64,000 nt of DNA from Casuarina equisetifolia (lineage: Eukaryota > Streptophyta > Magnoliopsida > Fagales > Casuarinaceae). Where the stretch lies: the NCBI GenBank assembly GCA_028551475.1, contig CM052357.1:10525931-10589930 (forward strand), in the 5' to 3' direction. Positions within the stretch are counted from its first letter, which is position 1; the number at the start of each line of letters is the position of its first letter. Position numbers and translations under genes: made by a program. The notes beneath the pieces are model-generated. The model worked only from the letters and a program-made list of their open reading frames with translations, made no database searches and was not told where the DNA came from. Shown in pieces: positions 1-10,290 of this stretch.

Positions 1-737
1 AATATGCATATGATACTAGTATTCATTCAACACTTAGGATGTCCCTATATAAAGCTATTTTCAAAAGGAGTTGACCCACCTTAATTGATTATATTTCAAG
101 ATCTTCTCCTATAGAGGTGGTGATTAAGCATTAAAAAGTTAAAATCGTATCCTCAAAGATCAAATTCCATTTACAAAAAGCTTAAAACAAGATGAAGAAA
201 TTTTATGATTTAAAACATTGTATGGTGTAATTAGAGGAAAAGGAAAAGGTTTTCATGAAACTTAGGCCTTATCATCAAACCATAATTATAGTTCAAAAAT
301 TGTTGAAGTTATCACTGCAGTATTTTAAACCATATGAAATAGTCAAGAAGATTAACCCAAGACCATATCAACTACAATTGCCCAAAGACTCAAGGGTACA
401 TTTGATTTTTTCATATTTCTGTCCTCAAAAGATTTGTAGGGCTAGGAAGTTAGTACAAATGGGTCTGCCAAAATTTTCAAACAAAGATGAAAAGTTTTAC
501 CATTTTCACATGCTATACTTAATAAAAGGGCCCAAAAGAAGAAACCATAAGTCTTAGTTCATTAGTGTGGACTTTCTCCAATAGATGCCACATGGGTGGA
601 GGAGAAATTCTAATGGGAAACATTTCTTGAAATAGACTTTTTAGGCAAGGTCTTCTTTGGCCGAGATGGAATGTTACAAGAAACCATATAAGCATGTGGC
701 TAAGTTGGCAAAAGAAGATATCTCAGAGTGGTGGGCA
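1..737 (+). mobile_element. Ty3/gypsy fragment, integrase C-terminal end (degenerate)
   Basis: The longest open stretch (255-557) encodes a gypsy integrase C-terminal segment: an MKLRPY start, a KLSLQYFKPYEIVKKI core and PYQLQLPKDSRVH. This matches the conserved tail of plant Ty3/gypsy polyproteins. The upstream part (1-250) is homologous to the reverse complement of about 1,740-1,872 but is interrupted by stops and indels. The fragment continues left of the window and runs on the right into an LTR. It is dead: the frame is repeatedly broken and the canonical region after RVH is frameshifted. Confidence 0.85.
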
Positions 738-1155
738 CTACAATTGAGAAAGGAAAGAAAAGGAACCATGGAAGGGAAGAAGGTTGGTGATCAATTTCAT
801 AGGGAGGAGTATGTGGAAGAAAAATGGGATGGTGGTCAATTGCAACATAATGAGAAAAACAACAATTCAAATTCAATTACAGCGAGCATAAGATATCTTC
901 CAAATTTTAGTTTCCTTAATTTATAACCATTATTCAACGATGGTTGGGATTTCTTTATTTAAAATTAATTTGAATAATTTTGTAAAAATTTAGCAGGATT
1001 TAATAGTTTTCTAATTTTTTAAGATTTAATAATATAATGGGAGAACTTTTCTTAGAAGATGGGAGGAGTATAGGTTGAAATAGGGGTGAGGACAATTAAA
1101 AAAGGCAATGAGAAACTTGTAATATGCTTTTCAACTTGTAACTATCCTTGCTTTC
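738..1155 (+). repeat. LTR of the plus-strand gypsy fragment (3' LTR, partial)
   Basis: This segment aligns along its length with the reverse complement of about 5,280-5,690, the 5' LTR of the neighbouring minus-strand element. Shared landmarks are the start near GGGCACTA, the block around GGTTGGTGATCAATTTCA, and the end near GTAACTATCCTTGC. The 89-residue open frame inside it (657-926) is therefore not a gene. The distal roughly 140 bp of the LTR is missing where the segment meets the oppositely oriented copy. Confidence 0.8.
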
Positions 1156-1299
1156 TTTCCATTCTTGACTATAGTGCCCACCCCTGTGAGATATCTTCTT
1201 CCACCAGCTTGGCCATACGCCTATGTGGTTTCTTGTAACATTCCATCTTGATCAAAGAAGACCTTGCTTGTAAGTTCTATTTTAAGAAATTGTTCAAAG

Positions 1300-2330
1300 A
1301 AAGTCCACACCAATGAACTAAGACTTATGGTTTCTTATCTAGACCCTTTTATCAAGTATAGCCTACAAAAATGGTAATAGCTTTTCATCTTTGTTGGACA
1401 ATTTTGGTAAATCCATTTATACTAGTGTTCCTAGCCTTATAAATCTTTTAAAGGTAGAAATATGAAAAAGCAAATGTACCCTTGAGTCTTTAGGTAGTTG
1501 CAATTGATATGCTATTAGGCTAATCTTCTTGACTATTTCATATGGCCTAAAATACCATGGTGATAACTTCAACGATTGTTGAATTACAATTGTGGTTTAA
1601 GGATAAGGTTGAGTTTCATGAAAACCTTTTCTCCTTCCTCAAATTACAACTCAAGATGTTTTAAATCATAAAATTTCTTCATCTTGTTTTGGGTTTTCGA
1701 CAAATGGAATTCCAAATCTTTAAAGATACAACCTTGACTCTTTAATGTTTAATTCATTGCCTTCACAAGAGTAGATCCCATAATATAATCAATTAATGTG
1801 GGTGAACTCCTTTTAAAAATAGCTTGATATGGGGACATCTCATGGTTGAATGAATACTAGTATTGCATCCATATTTGGCCCATGACCACCATCGCAACTA
1901 ACTCTTTGGATCCTCCCCTACAAAGTATTAAAGGTACATCTCCAATGTACAATTGACCACTTCAATTTAACCATCTATCTATGGTGATATGCCAATGAAA
2001 AGTTGAAGCTAGTTCCATGTTGATTGAAAAGCTCCTTCCAAAATTTTCCTATGAAAATAAGATCTTGATCACAAATACTCTTCTTTGGCAACCATAGATT
2101 TTCATCATGTGGTTGAAAAAAATTTATACCACTATTAATGTTGTAAAAGGATGAGCCGAGGCTACAAAATGGGTGAATTGAAAGGCCATCCACTATTACC
2201 ATAATGACATTTTTGCCTTTTAATCTCAACAAGCCCTCTACAAAGTCCATGGATACTTCCTCTTATATTCTCTTAGGAATATTCAAAGGATAAAGCAACC
2301 CTAGGGCATATTTGAGAATGAATTCATAGC
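1300..2330 (-). pseudogene. Gypsy integrase (broken)
   Basis: The frame at 1,975-2,250 begins with the integrase core start MDFVEGLL and VIMVIVDGLS, then jumps to a segment resembling the second catalytic Asp region (SICDQDLIFIGKFWKELF, followed by SFNFSLAYHH). The spacer between them is frameshifted. Further down (about 1,300-1,620) the integrase C-terminal segment is homologous to the plus-strand copy at 255-557 and is also broken by indels. Confidence 0.8.
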
Positions 2331-2399
2331 CTATTAACTTAGAAAGCCATCGGTGTTGTGCCAATTTTGTAAGTCGTTGCTCCCAAAGGAATTGCAAGC

Positions 2400-3420
2400 T
2401 TCACTGGTTAGACTTCACGAAGAATTTGTGGCCTAACACATATCGCCACCTCTAAATGACTAAGACAATGGCCATTGTCTCCTTCTCATAGGTAAAAAAG
2501 AGGAGATGTTTCCCATGTAATGCTCAATTGAAAATTACCACTGGTTACTTCCTTTATAATAGAAAGGTGCCCACACCTTCACTAAATGCATCACACCATA
2601 TAGTAAATGGCTAGGTAAAGTCAAGCAAGGTTAGAACTTGAGCATTTATGAGTGCTTGCTTTAGCCATTTGAAAACTTCCTTTACTGCTTGTCCCCACAA
2701 GAATCATCTTTCTTTTAACAACTCATTCAAAAGGCCTATAATATTCCCAAAATCCCTAATAAAATGCCTATAATAACATGTTAAACTAAGAAAATTGCAT
2801 AATTCTTTTACATTTTTAGGTCCTTGCCAATCATTAATGGCCTTAACCTTTTCCATGTCTACCGTGACTCCACTAAGTTTAACAATATAACCCAAAAATT
2901 AGATCTCTTCTTTGGCAAAGTTGCACTTAGACCTTTTAACAAACAATTTATGCTCCCGTAATACCATCAAAACTTGTTTTAAATGATTAATATGTTCACT
3001 ATGATTTTTACTATAAACCAAAATGTCATCAAAGAATATTAAAACAAATTTTTAAAGGAAAGGGTGAAATACCGAATTCATTAATGATTGAAAAGTTAAT
3101 GGAGCATTGGAAAGCCCAAATGGCATGACCAAGAACTTGTAATGACCATTATGAGTTCAAAATGCCATCTTGGAGATATCCTTTAGTATGGATCGAATTT
3201 GATAGTATCCTGCTCTCAAATCTAGTTTGGAAAACAGAATGGCTCCATGTAACTTGTTTAGAAGCTCATCTACCATTGGCATTAGAAAGTTATCTTTAAT
3301 TGTGTCTTTATTCAACTCTCAATAGTTCACACAAAGCCTCCATAATTTGTCTTTCTTTTTAACCAAAGCATCAAAGAAGAAAAAGAACTCACACTAAGGT
3401 GAATGATTTCTACCTCTAGG
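2400..3420 (-). pseudogene. Gypsy reverse transcriptase / RNase H (broken)
   Basis: The catalytic RT box reads [10 protein letters not shown] on the minus strand near 3,010-3,040, so the two catalytic Asp residues survive. The open piece at 2,704-2,895 is the RT-to-RNase H connection, with KVKAINDWQGPKNVKEL and LTCYYRHFIRDFG. Other parts of RT and RNase H can be followed but carry stops and frame changes. Confidence 0.85.
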
Positions 3421-3949
3421 GGCTCATTTACAACACTTTTTATTTTTGTTTTTTGAAAAGAAGGTTACTTGTAAAGGCATTCCGACACTGGACCATCAAG
3501 ATGTTGAAAATGGATCCTGTGGTCATGAACTCGCGCATGTGGTAATCTTGTGGGTCCATAAAAAATGCCTCTAAAGGATTTGAGAACCTCCTAAATATCT
3601 AGATCTCCAAGACCCCACAATCTCCCTCCACCTCCATCATATTGATATTGTTTATGCATAAAATAACCCCATTTTTTTCTTCTTAAGTATTCTCTCCATC
3701 TTATTGACCTGGATCACCTAATCTTCTTAAGATAGCCCTCTTTGTAATTTGATGGGCTTGTCCTTAACGGTAAACTCTATTGTGAGTTTATCAAAGTCCT
3801 ACATGATGGGTCCTAAGGTCCTAAGCCAATAAATGCCTAGAACCACATCCACCCCTTATAAAGGAAGTAAATACAAATCCAATGTAAAATCAACTCCTTG
3901 TACCTTCACTATCAAGCCTTTGCATAGTCTGAAATTACACATTTTTCCC

Positions 3950-4080
3950 CATTAGCCACTCTTAGGTTAAAGTTACATTTCTGATATGCTCATAACCCCA
4001 AATGGCTTGTTAGTTTTTCACTAACAAAACTATGGGAGCTTCTAGAATCCACTAATACGTGAACTCTCATTTAGTGGTTT
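3950..4080 (-). pseudogene. Gypsy aspartic protease remnant
   Basis: Minus-strand translation near 4,025-4,070 gives VHVLVDSRSSHSFV, matching the retropepsin active site of plant gypsy elements (D-S/T-G). The Gly of the triad is replaced by Arg, so the enzyme would be inactive even without the surrounding stops. Confidence 0.7.
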
Positions 4081-4299
4081 CTCATACTCTTTATGAAGCG
4101 CATAGTTTAAGGAGACTCTTCCTTATTGATAACATTGAGGGAAATCTCTTATTCTTCTCTTCCCATCACCTCTTTTGTTCATCTTCCCCTTTTGGATTCT
4201 TAGATTCCCATGATCCTTCTATCATAAACAACCATTTGCATTGATAGCCTAACATAAACCATTCATCATAGTGAAAGTAAGGACCTCGTGCTCTTCAAT

Positions 4300-5110
4300 T
4301 TGCCAACTCATTAGGTGTCATTTTCCTCACCATGGTTCCAAATCTCCTTCCTCCATTTGTTGATGGTTCTATCTTTTTTAAAGTTGTTCCCATTCTATTA
4401 GGTTGGTGCCTATGATCATACAAATGAGCCAATCCCATTGTAGAAGATAAAGTCAAAGGTCTACCTACTTTTTACATACATCTGCACTACTTCCTTTAGG
4501 CCATTGATGAAGCACATAATTTTTTGTTCATGAGTCAATTGTCCAGCCCTCAATACCAACTTTAAGAATTTAAAATATGAGTCCTCAAAGGAACCATTTT
4601 ACTTTAATTTGATTAGCTCACCAAAGTGGTTCACGTAACCCGTAAGGCCAAATTGCCCACCAATCTCTTAGGTAAAGGTATCCCAAGAAAGACCTTGTCC
4701 TCCATGTTCTGCCTTCTGCACTCTATACAAGATTAATGCATTGCCTTCTAGGTTCCATGCAATGAGTTTCACCTTTCCTCTTCTCAAACCTCATAGAATT
4801 CAAAGTATTGTTCCACCTTACAAATCCAATCGGATGGTTCATCACTACCATCATAACGTGGGAAATCAAATCACATCCCTTAGGAGCAATTCCCACCATC
4901 CGCATTATGCCCTCCATTGCTACCACGTCTATCATTGCCTCCAAACCAATGTGATGATTCTCCATCACATTCTCAATTATTGTTGGGGTGGTTAGTCTCT
5001 GTCAATTTTGAAGCATCTTTATGATTCCCATGAAGCATTAATTGTTCTCTAAATCTTTCCGAGCCATGTCAACTTTAATCTTTTTGAATTGGGAATCCTT
5101 TATGGATGGC
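4300..5110 (-). pseudogene. Gypsy gag remnant
   Basis: Minus-strand frames around 4,600-4,900 give pieces of the retrotransposon gag domain (for example a W-I-C/R-V-E-Q-Y-F-E-like stretch split over two frames). They lie between the primer binding site and the protease, where gag is expected. The two overlapping open frames at 4,723-4,995 are shifted readings of this region, not genes. Confidence 0.55.
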
Positions 5111-5122
5111 TCGACAACCTGT

Positions 5123-5134
5123 CTCTAATACCAC
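5123..5134 (-). other. Primer binding site (initiator tRNA-Met type) of the minus gypsy element
   Basis: Minus-strand sequence TGGTATTAGAGA lies 2 bases inside the LTR end. It is one change from the plant initiator-tRNA-Met primer binding site TGGTATCAGAG. It fixes the inner border of the 5' LTR. Confidence 0.75.
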
Positions 5135-5136
5135 TA

Positions 5137-5720
5137 TGTTACAAGTTCAAGTGAATGAGCGTATAACTGGTATGACTACTGGAAAGTCATCCTACATTTT
5201 CCTATTCTTACTCTTTCGTGGATGACCTATGATTGCAACGAAATTCAAAATAGGAAACACTAGGAAGATAGTTCCATTGAATCGCAAGGATAGTTACAAA
5301 ACTAGAAAATAGATTACAAAGCCTTCCTTTGATTGTCCTCACCCTTATTTCTACATGTACTCCTCCCATATTCTAAAGGAGAGCTCTCTCATTACATTAT
5401 TAAATCTCAAAAAATTAAGAAACTATTAAATACCCCTAAATTACTGCAAATTATTCAAATTACTTTTAAATAAAGAAATCCTAACCACCCTTGATAATGG
5501 TCATAAATTAAGGAAACTGACTTTGGAAGAGATCTTATGTTGTTGCAATTGAATTTGAATTCAAATTGTTGCTTTTCTCGTTACATTGCAATTGAACACT
5601 AACCCCCCTTCCTTCCACGTACTCCTCCCATTGAAATTGATCACCAACCTTCTTCCCTTCCATGGCTCCCTTTCTTTCCTTTCTTGGCTATAGTGTCCAC
5701 CCCTATGAGATTTCCCATGT
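5137..5720 (-). repeat. 5' LTR of the minus-strand gypsy element
   Basis: The minus-strand LTR ends in GAACTTGTAACA immediately before the primer binding site. Its body (about 5,280-5,690) is homologous to the plus-strand LTR at 738-1,155. The outer border is uncertain by some tens of bases, near ATCTCATAGGGGTGG. Confidence 0.75.
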
Positions 5721-5772
5721 TAGAACTAAAGCTTGGTGGGCCCAAACCCACAAGTTCTAGGATTGAAATCTG

Positions 5773-6072
5773 ACTTTGATACCAAATGTTATAAACCCAA
5801 CTGCTAAGCCAAAAGACCCAAACATGTTGGCATGGCAAGCTTAATATCATTTTAGGACCATAATAGACAGTGTTCTGGAATTTTTCCGTTAGCCAACTCA
5901 AGCAAGGTAGCGTGAATTACACTACCCACCGCCAATAGTTTCTCGTCCGGTGGCTCTCAAGAAACCAAGTGTAACTCGTTTCGATCCTTTTATAGCTATA
6001 GGTAGCAATAAGTTTTCTTATTATAAATGGATGCAAGTAGCAATTTTCTATTTTTTGAGTTAGGTTTTGTTA
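5773..6072 (-). repeat. Second, unrelated LTR end with primer binding site
   Basis: On the minus strand the sequence GGGTTTATAACA is followed after 2 bases by TGGTATCAAAGTCA, the layout of an LTR 3' end plus an initiator-tRNA-Met primer binding site (5,773-5,784). The sequence upstream (5,787 to about 6,072) does not match the gypsy LTR nearby, so a different element contributed it. The outer LTR end is unclear; TGTAACAAAACC at about 6,072 is a candidate. Confidence 0.5.
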
Positions 6073-6251
6073 CACTTTGATCCCATTAATGAAAGTAATT
6101 GCAATGCTTTTTTCAAGATTTTAATTCAATATGTATAAGTTGAATCAATTTTCTATTTTTTGAGTTAGGTTTTGTTACACTTTGATCCCATTAATGAAAG
6201 TAATTGCAATGCTTTTTTCAAGATTTTAATTCAATATGTATAAGTTGAATC
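6041..6251. repeat. Perfect 105-bp tandem duplication (2 copies)
   Basis: A 105-bp unit beginning CAATTTTCTATTTTTTGAG and ending GTATAAGTTGAAT is present twice head to tail, the second copy starting at 6,146. I see no difference between copies, which implies a recent duplication or an assembly artefact. The unit overlaps the outer part of the second LTR. Confidence 0.95.
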
Positions 6252-6534
6252 TTAAGCCTAAATCTGGTTCTATGAGGTTTCATCTCCCTCCCAATGAGAT
6301 AAAGAGGTTTCGGTCTCCTTCTTTTAGTCAAGAAGTTCCCTTACTTTGCTTTAGCATATTCTCTAAGTGTCAAAGGTATGTATTTCTCCATATCCAAAGT
6401 GCGAGAATGGACCATTGATCATTTAAGTGATGAGATTTTTCTCATGTATTGCCTTAAGGTTTTGGGATGTACTTTCAAATTCTAATATTCTAAACACAAT
6501 ACAGGATGTTCTAACTCCTCTCAAGGTCAGATGT

Positions 6535-6715
6535 AGCCTAAGACAGCTAAATTAAATTTCCCAAGGTTCGATGGAAACGGAGATTTGATTGATTCGTTGG
6601 GCAGAGAAACACAATTCTTTGTTTTTCATAACACGCTGGAAGAAGAAAAGGTGTCGTTAGACTCTTGTAACCTAGAAGGGATGCCCAAATTTGGTTCCAA
6701 CTACTTGGATTTCAT
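6535..6715 (+). mobile_element. Small Ty3/gypsy gag fragment
   Basis: Plus-strand translation contains KLNFPRFDGNGD followed, with a frame change, by ETQFFVFHNTLEEEKVSLDS and CNLEGMP. This is the start of the retrotransposon gag domain (consensus FPRFDG, then an EQFF-like block, EEEKV and LEG). It ends at about 6,715, exactly where homology to the gene at 14,976 begins, so it marks a rearrangement breakpoint. Confidence 0.6.
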
Positions 6716-7830
6716 GTCTCTTTTGTTGTGTATTTTTATACCAGATTTTTTGTTGGTGATGTTGAGATTTGCATTTTCATTTTTATGGCATTTGGTCACG
6801 AAAAAGCTTCGTGTGGAAAACTCAAGCAGAGCAGCCCTGCGAGCAGATCAAGCTTTCGGTCTGTTCACTGCGCGCAAACTATGTCAAGCGGATCTGTCAG
6901 CCCAGTCTAGCCCAACGGGAAAATCTGCTCGTCGTGCGCTATTGTTGTTGATTCTGTATTATTTTTGCTTTCGAAGTGTTGATTTGAAGAGCAATCATAT
7001 TTATTCTTTGGTTTATGAGTTCAAATATCTGATTTCAAGTGCAAAATATTATTGAATGTCTTTGGCTGTACATGAACAAGAGGAAGTGAAGGACACGCTG
7101 TATCGAGCAAGAATACACCCTGCCAGTCACGACTCCTTACTTGGTTGATGTCTTTATTTACCATTTTACATTAACCGTTTGTTCACGAATCCTTGATGAC
7201 AAATCAAATCCGAATTGCATATATTCGCAACATGGGAGAAATAATTTTATATTGACAGCTTTTCACCTCGTATATGTACTAAATTTGTCAATTCAATGTC
7301 TTTCTTTCCATTCAGTTTGGCAGAAGCTTGAACAGAGAAACCCAAGATTTTTCAGGGATTATTATCTTCGTTTGACGCTGAAGAACCAAATAAATATATT
7401 CGACAGGCTGCTTGTCCAATCGGCTTAGCTAATGCGTGTAAGGGATCCAACTGGATTTGCTTCGATGCCTACTCAGAATGGATATGACATCTCACCTTGT
7501 CAGGTGTTGTCAATGCATGTGATGGATCCAACTGGCGTTTGGTTCAATGACTACCTCCAGTGGTTCTGACATCTCACCTTGTCAGACTTGGAATGGCGAC
7601 AACAGGACTTGCTTGATTGTTAAATCATTAACAAATCTCATGCCTGCATGTTGTCTTTAATGTTGGCCACCAAATTTACCCCAAAAATATATAGCCATTG
7701 CGTTTCTGCTTGGAGTTTCTGGCTGTTTTCATTAATGGTTATGTCTGTTCTTTGCAATTTTGTATTGTAAAACATGTTTGATTTGATTCTTTTTGATTGT
7801 TTTGAAACTATGGTTGAGTTGAATTTGGTG
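6715..7830 (+). pseudogene. Left half of a broken copy of the TIGR01589-type gene
   Basis: Homologous to about 14,750-16,420 including introns, so it is a genomic and not a retro-copy. Exon 1 starts at ATG 6,881 and matches the functional gene for its first codons, then hits TAG at 6,908 (codon 10). The exon 2 acceptor CAG-G has become CAA-G, near 7,037. Exon 2 (about 7,038-7,130) and exon 3 (about 7,316-7,590) retain clear similarity but carry stops and changed residues. Homology stops at about 7,830 inside the third intron and resumes at about 12,340. Confidence 0.85.
7438..7590 (+). repeat. Tandem duplication of the end of exon 3 in the pseudogene
   Basis: The segment with GGATCCAACTGG, a TTCGATGCCTAC-like block and GACATCTCACCTTGTCAG occurs twice in a row, about 77 bp apart. 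The functional gene has it once (about 15,658-15,716). The copies have diverged, so the duplication is not very recent. Confidence 0.75.
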
Positions 7831-9339
7831 TTTAATTTCTTTCTTGATTCTCTTGGGATAGAAGATATCTAAGGGAAGAGGTTGTAAAAAGAATTTCGTG
7901 GGGAGGAGGAGGTACCAAAAGAATGAGAGATAAGTGATTTTGAGCTTTCAAGGGATTGGGATGTCTCTTCCAATGCCTTGACGCATCCAATATGCTTTTG
8001 TTCTCGTGTGGAAGGCTTCTTTCTTAAAAGCTGACCTAATTGCGTTATGTACTCGATCACCTTTTGAATACAATTTGCGATATAGTTGACAATTTTAAGA
8101 AATTTTTGGAGTTGCTTTGTGCATGAGAAATCCAAAAGATTGTTCCCTAGACTTAGACACCTACTTTTACTTGCACTTGAATGTCTCACTCACAAGCACG
8201 CTCGAAGACCAAGTGCAGTTTAATCATAGCTTGAGCGGTTAATATTGACTAACATCACCCTAGACTCGAGAACAACCATAAGATATTCTTTGAAATTGAA
8301 GTGGATAAGAACTAATTGATGATTTGAATGTTAAATAAATACCGTATCTTATTAACTAGAGAATAATTAGTTAAGAATTAAATGTTTAATATCTTATTCA
8401 TTGGATAAGAATCAATTGATAATTTGAATTCAAATTTTGTATGTCTTATCTTATCAACTATAACAAGCAAGTGAAAGTTTGTTTATCAAAGTATTAGTTT
8501 TAACAAGGACTCTGTAATCTTTCATACCAAAAAATCTCTAAACAATGGCCGCTATCGCTATTTGTCAAGTTTGGCATGACAAACTTTTACAGTAGAAGAT
8601 TATTTGTGGAGCTGATGATGTCGAACCTGGCAATGACATTTTATATATATATATATAAAGTATATGTATATGTATGTATATGTATATGTATATGTATTTT
8701 TTTTTTGAGAGTTCAAATTCATAAAATGATGCTCTAAAGGTGAAACCGGTGATTACTTTTAAGTAATTCACTGATAATAGCAAGAAACACCCTTGTGTTA
8801 GCTTCCCAATATTTTGATGGCAATACCTCACTGAGAATCTCCATCTCCTTTGGATTCTGTGATTCTTAGAGTTTTCAAGCCTATAGATTTCTTAATGTAT
8901 TTTTATATTTTCTTTTACATTTATTAAAAGCATTTATGTAATTTTGGATCATCCTACCTCCCATGCTGCTAAAAAGGACTTGGACAGATGATCCTCTAGA
9001 GTTGTCAGTAGCTGTTAGCGTATAATTTTTTTCATTTTTTATTTTTTTTTCTTTTTGTCTAATCTTTTAATTACGTTGCATCTTGTTGGTAATATACATG
9101 GTCACATCATATTAGGGGGAGCTTACAATCTTTTTCTATATGGAAAGTGAGGTGCTTATGATACCAAAAATATGATCAAAATATGATAATGTAAAAATAA
9201 AAAGACTAATAACAAACTTTAAATTTTACGATGTGGCTGGCAACTTGTAAATTGTTACCTTTATGCTACGAGTGATTCAATTGTGGAAATTACATGTCTG
9301 CCTTGTGTCAGATCCCCCAAGCTTAATCAAAAAGATACG
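7831..9339. other. Inserted non-coding stretch within the pseudogene intron
   Basis: No recognisable gene. It contains an AT-rich zone with an imperfect direct repeat of about 28 bp (ggataaga...ttgaat at 8,302 and 8,403) and the microsatellite listed separately. The short open frames are AT-rich and have no recognisable motifs. Confidence 0.5.
8638..8703. repeat. TA / TATG microsatellite
   Basis: A run of alternating TA followed by TATATG and TATGTATG units. The apparent minus-strand open frame across it translates to an IYIYIY string and is not a gene. Confidence 0.95.
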
Positions 9340-10290
9340 AACCAGATGACACCATTATATGTTCTCGGAGAGATTTTACTTGATTAGTGGCTTTGTTGAT
9401 GTCAACCTCAAGCAGGCCTACCTTAACTCCCTTTAGGGAGTGAGGTTTGTCAAAGCCTCACCGCATTGAACACTGCATTTGAAAATGTTACACTTGGCAA
9501 GCTCTACCAACAATTTTTAATTTCTCTCGAGAAACTATATAATAAGTACATGTTCATCCAACAATACTAGGCTATGGCAAAATGATGCCCTCGGAGTGCT
9601 AGAGGCCAAACTTGCTGATCAAATAAGAAAGACAACATTAGGCTTTGTATGTGTCCTTTCTAGAGAAACAATCATCACGTCAAGTGCGGACCATTCTACA
9701 AGAAGAAGATGAAAAGGTTGTTTAATTTCTTTAAGAAGAAACAATTTAGAGGGAAACAAAATGGCACCAGGTGCTTTGTCTATAACGAAAAAAGGTCACT
9801 TTGTCAACCCGTGTCCTCACAAGAAAAGAAGAGTTATGCTCATTTAGTCCCAAAACCAAGTGACACCTGGGGAAGACGATGTGGAGATCAAGTCCATATT
9901 CTTTGAAGAAGATGAATAGGACCAAAGACTAGCCTTAAAGTAGTTGAGGAGTACACAGATTCAGAAGCCGATTTCAAAGAATTCAATTGTGAAGACAAAG
10001 ATTTTTACTATAATATGGTAATAAGCCATGTCCAAAAGGTGGAACTCGACCCTCAAATTCTCAAGATATAGGGACTATTTGTCCCCTTTGGCCCAAGTAT
10101 GGAATGTTCAATGGAAAATACAATAGGCCAATCTAAGTCATAACCTTTTTTGACATACGCTTAGTGTTTAATTTCATGAAGCTAGAAGTATTACTGTCAA
10201 AATACTAGAAAACTTGTTTCATGATGTTTTATGCTACATATGGTGAATTATTTTCGTATTTGGTGATCATTGAAAATGGAATAATAGTGA
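9340..10290 (+). pseudogene. Endogenous caulimovirid fragment: coat-protein zinc finger and protease region
   Basis: Across several frames the plus strand shows the order typical of Petuvirus/Florendovirus-like endogenous pararetroviruses. First is a coat-protein core segment (about 9,360-9,600), then a strongly Lys/Arg-rich stretch (about 9,700-9,760), then a CCHC zinc knuckle (about 9,767-9,820), an acidic stretch, and a retropepsin-like segment (about 10,130-10,290). It is dead. The zinc knuckle's second Cys is Tyr and a frameshift splits it, the protease active-site Gly after Asp-Thr is Tyr, and stops occur throughout. No reverse transcriptase, movement protein or long terminal region is visible. 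Family assignment is from motif order and recall; a Ty3-like gag is the alternative. Confidence 0.6.

Larger units (their letters stand above)
1155..5136 (-). mobile_element. Degenerate Ty3/gypsy retrotransposon, internal region
   Basis: Read on the minus strand, this holds the gypsy order from high to low coordinate: primer binding site, gag, protease, reverse transcriptase, RNase H, integrase. Its 3' LTR survives only as about 35 bp (1,155-1,190). The internal region is about 3.95 kb. Many frameshifts and stops show it is non-functional. The order protease-RT-integrase marks Ty3/gypsy rather than Ty1/copia. Individual domains are listed separately. Confidence 0.88.

Noticed and set aside
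6585-7055. 156-codon plus-strand frame
   Set aside because: It is a chance fusion of a gypsy gag fragment with the 5' UTR, exon 1 and first intron of the pseudogene in the wrong frame.
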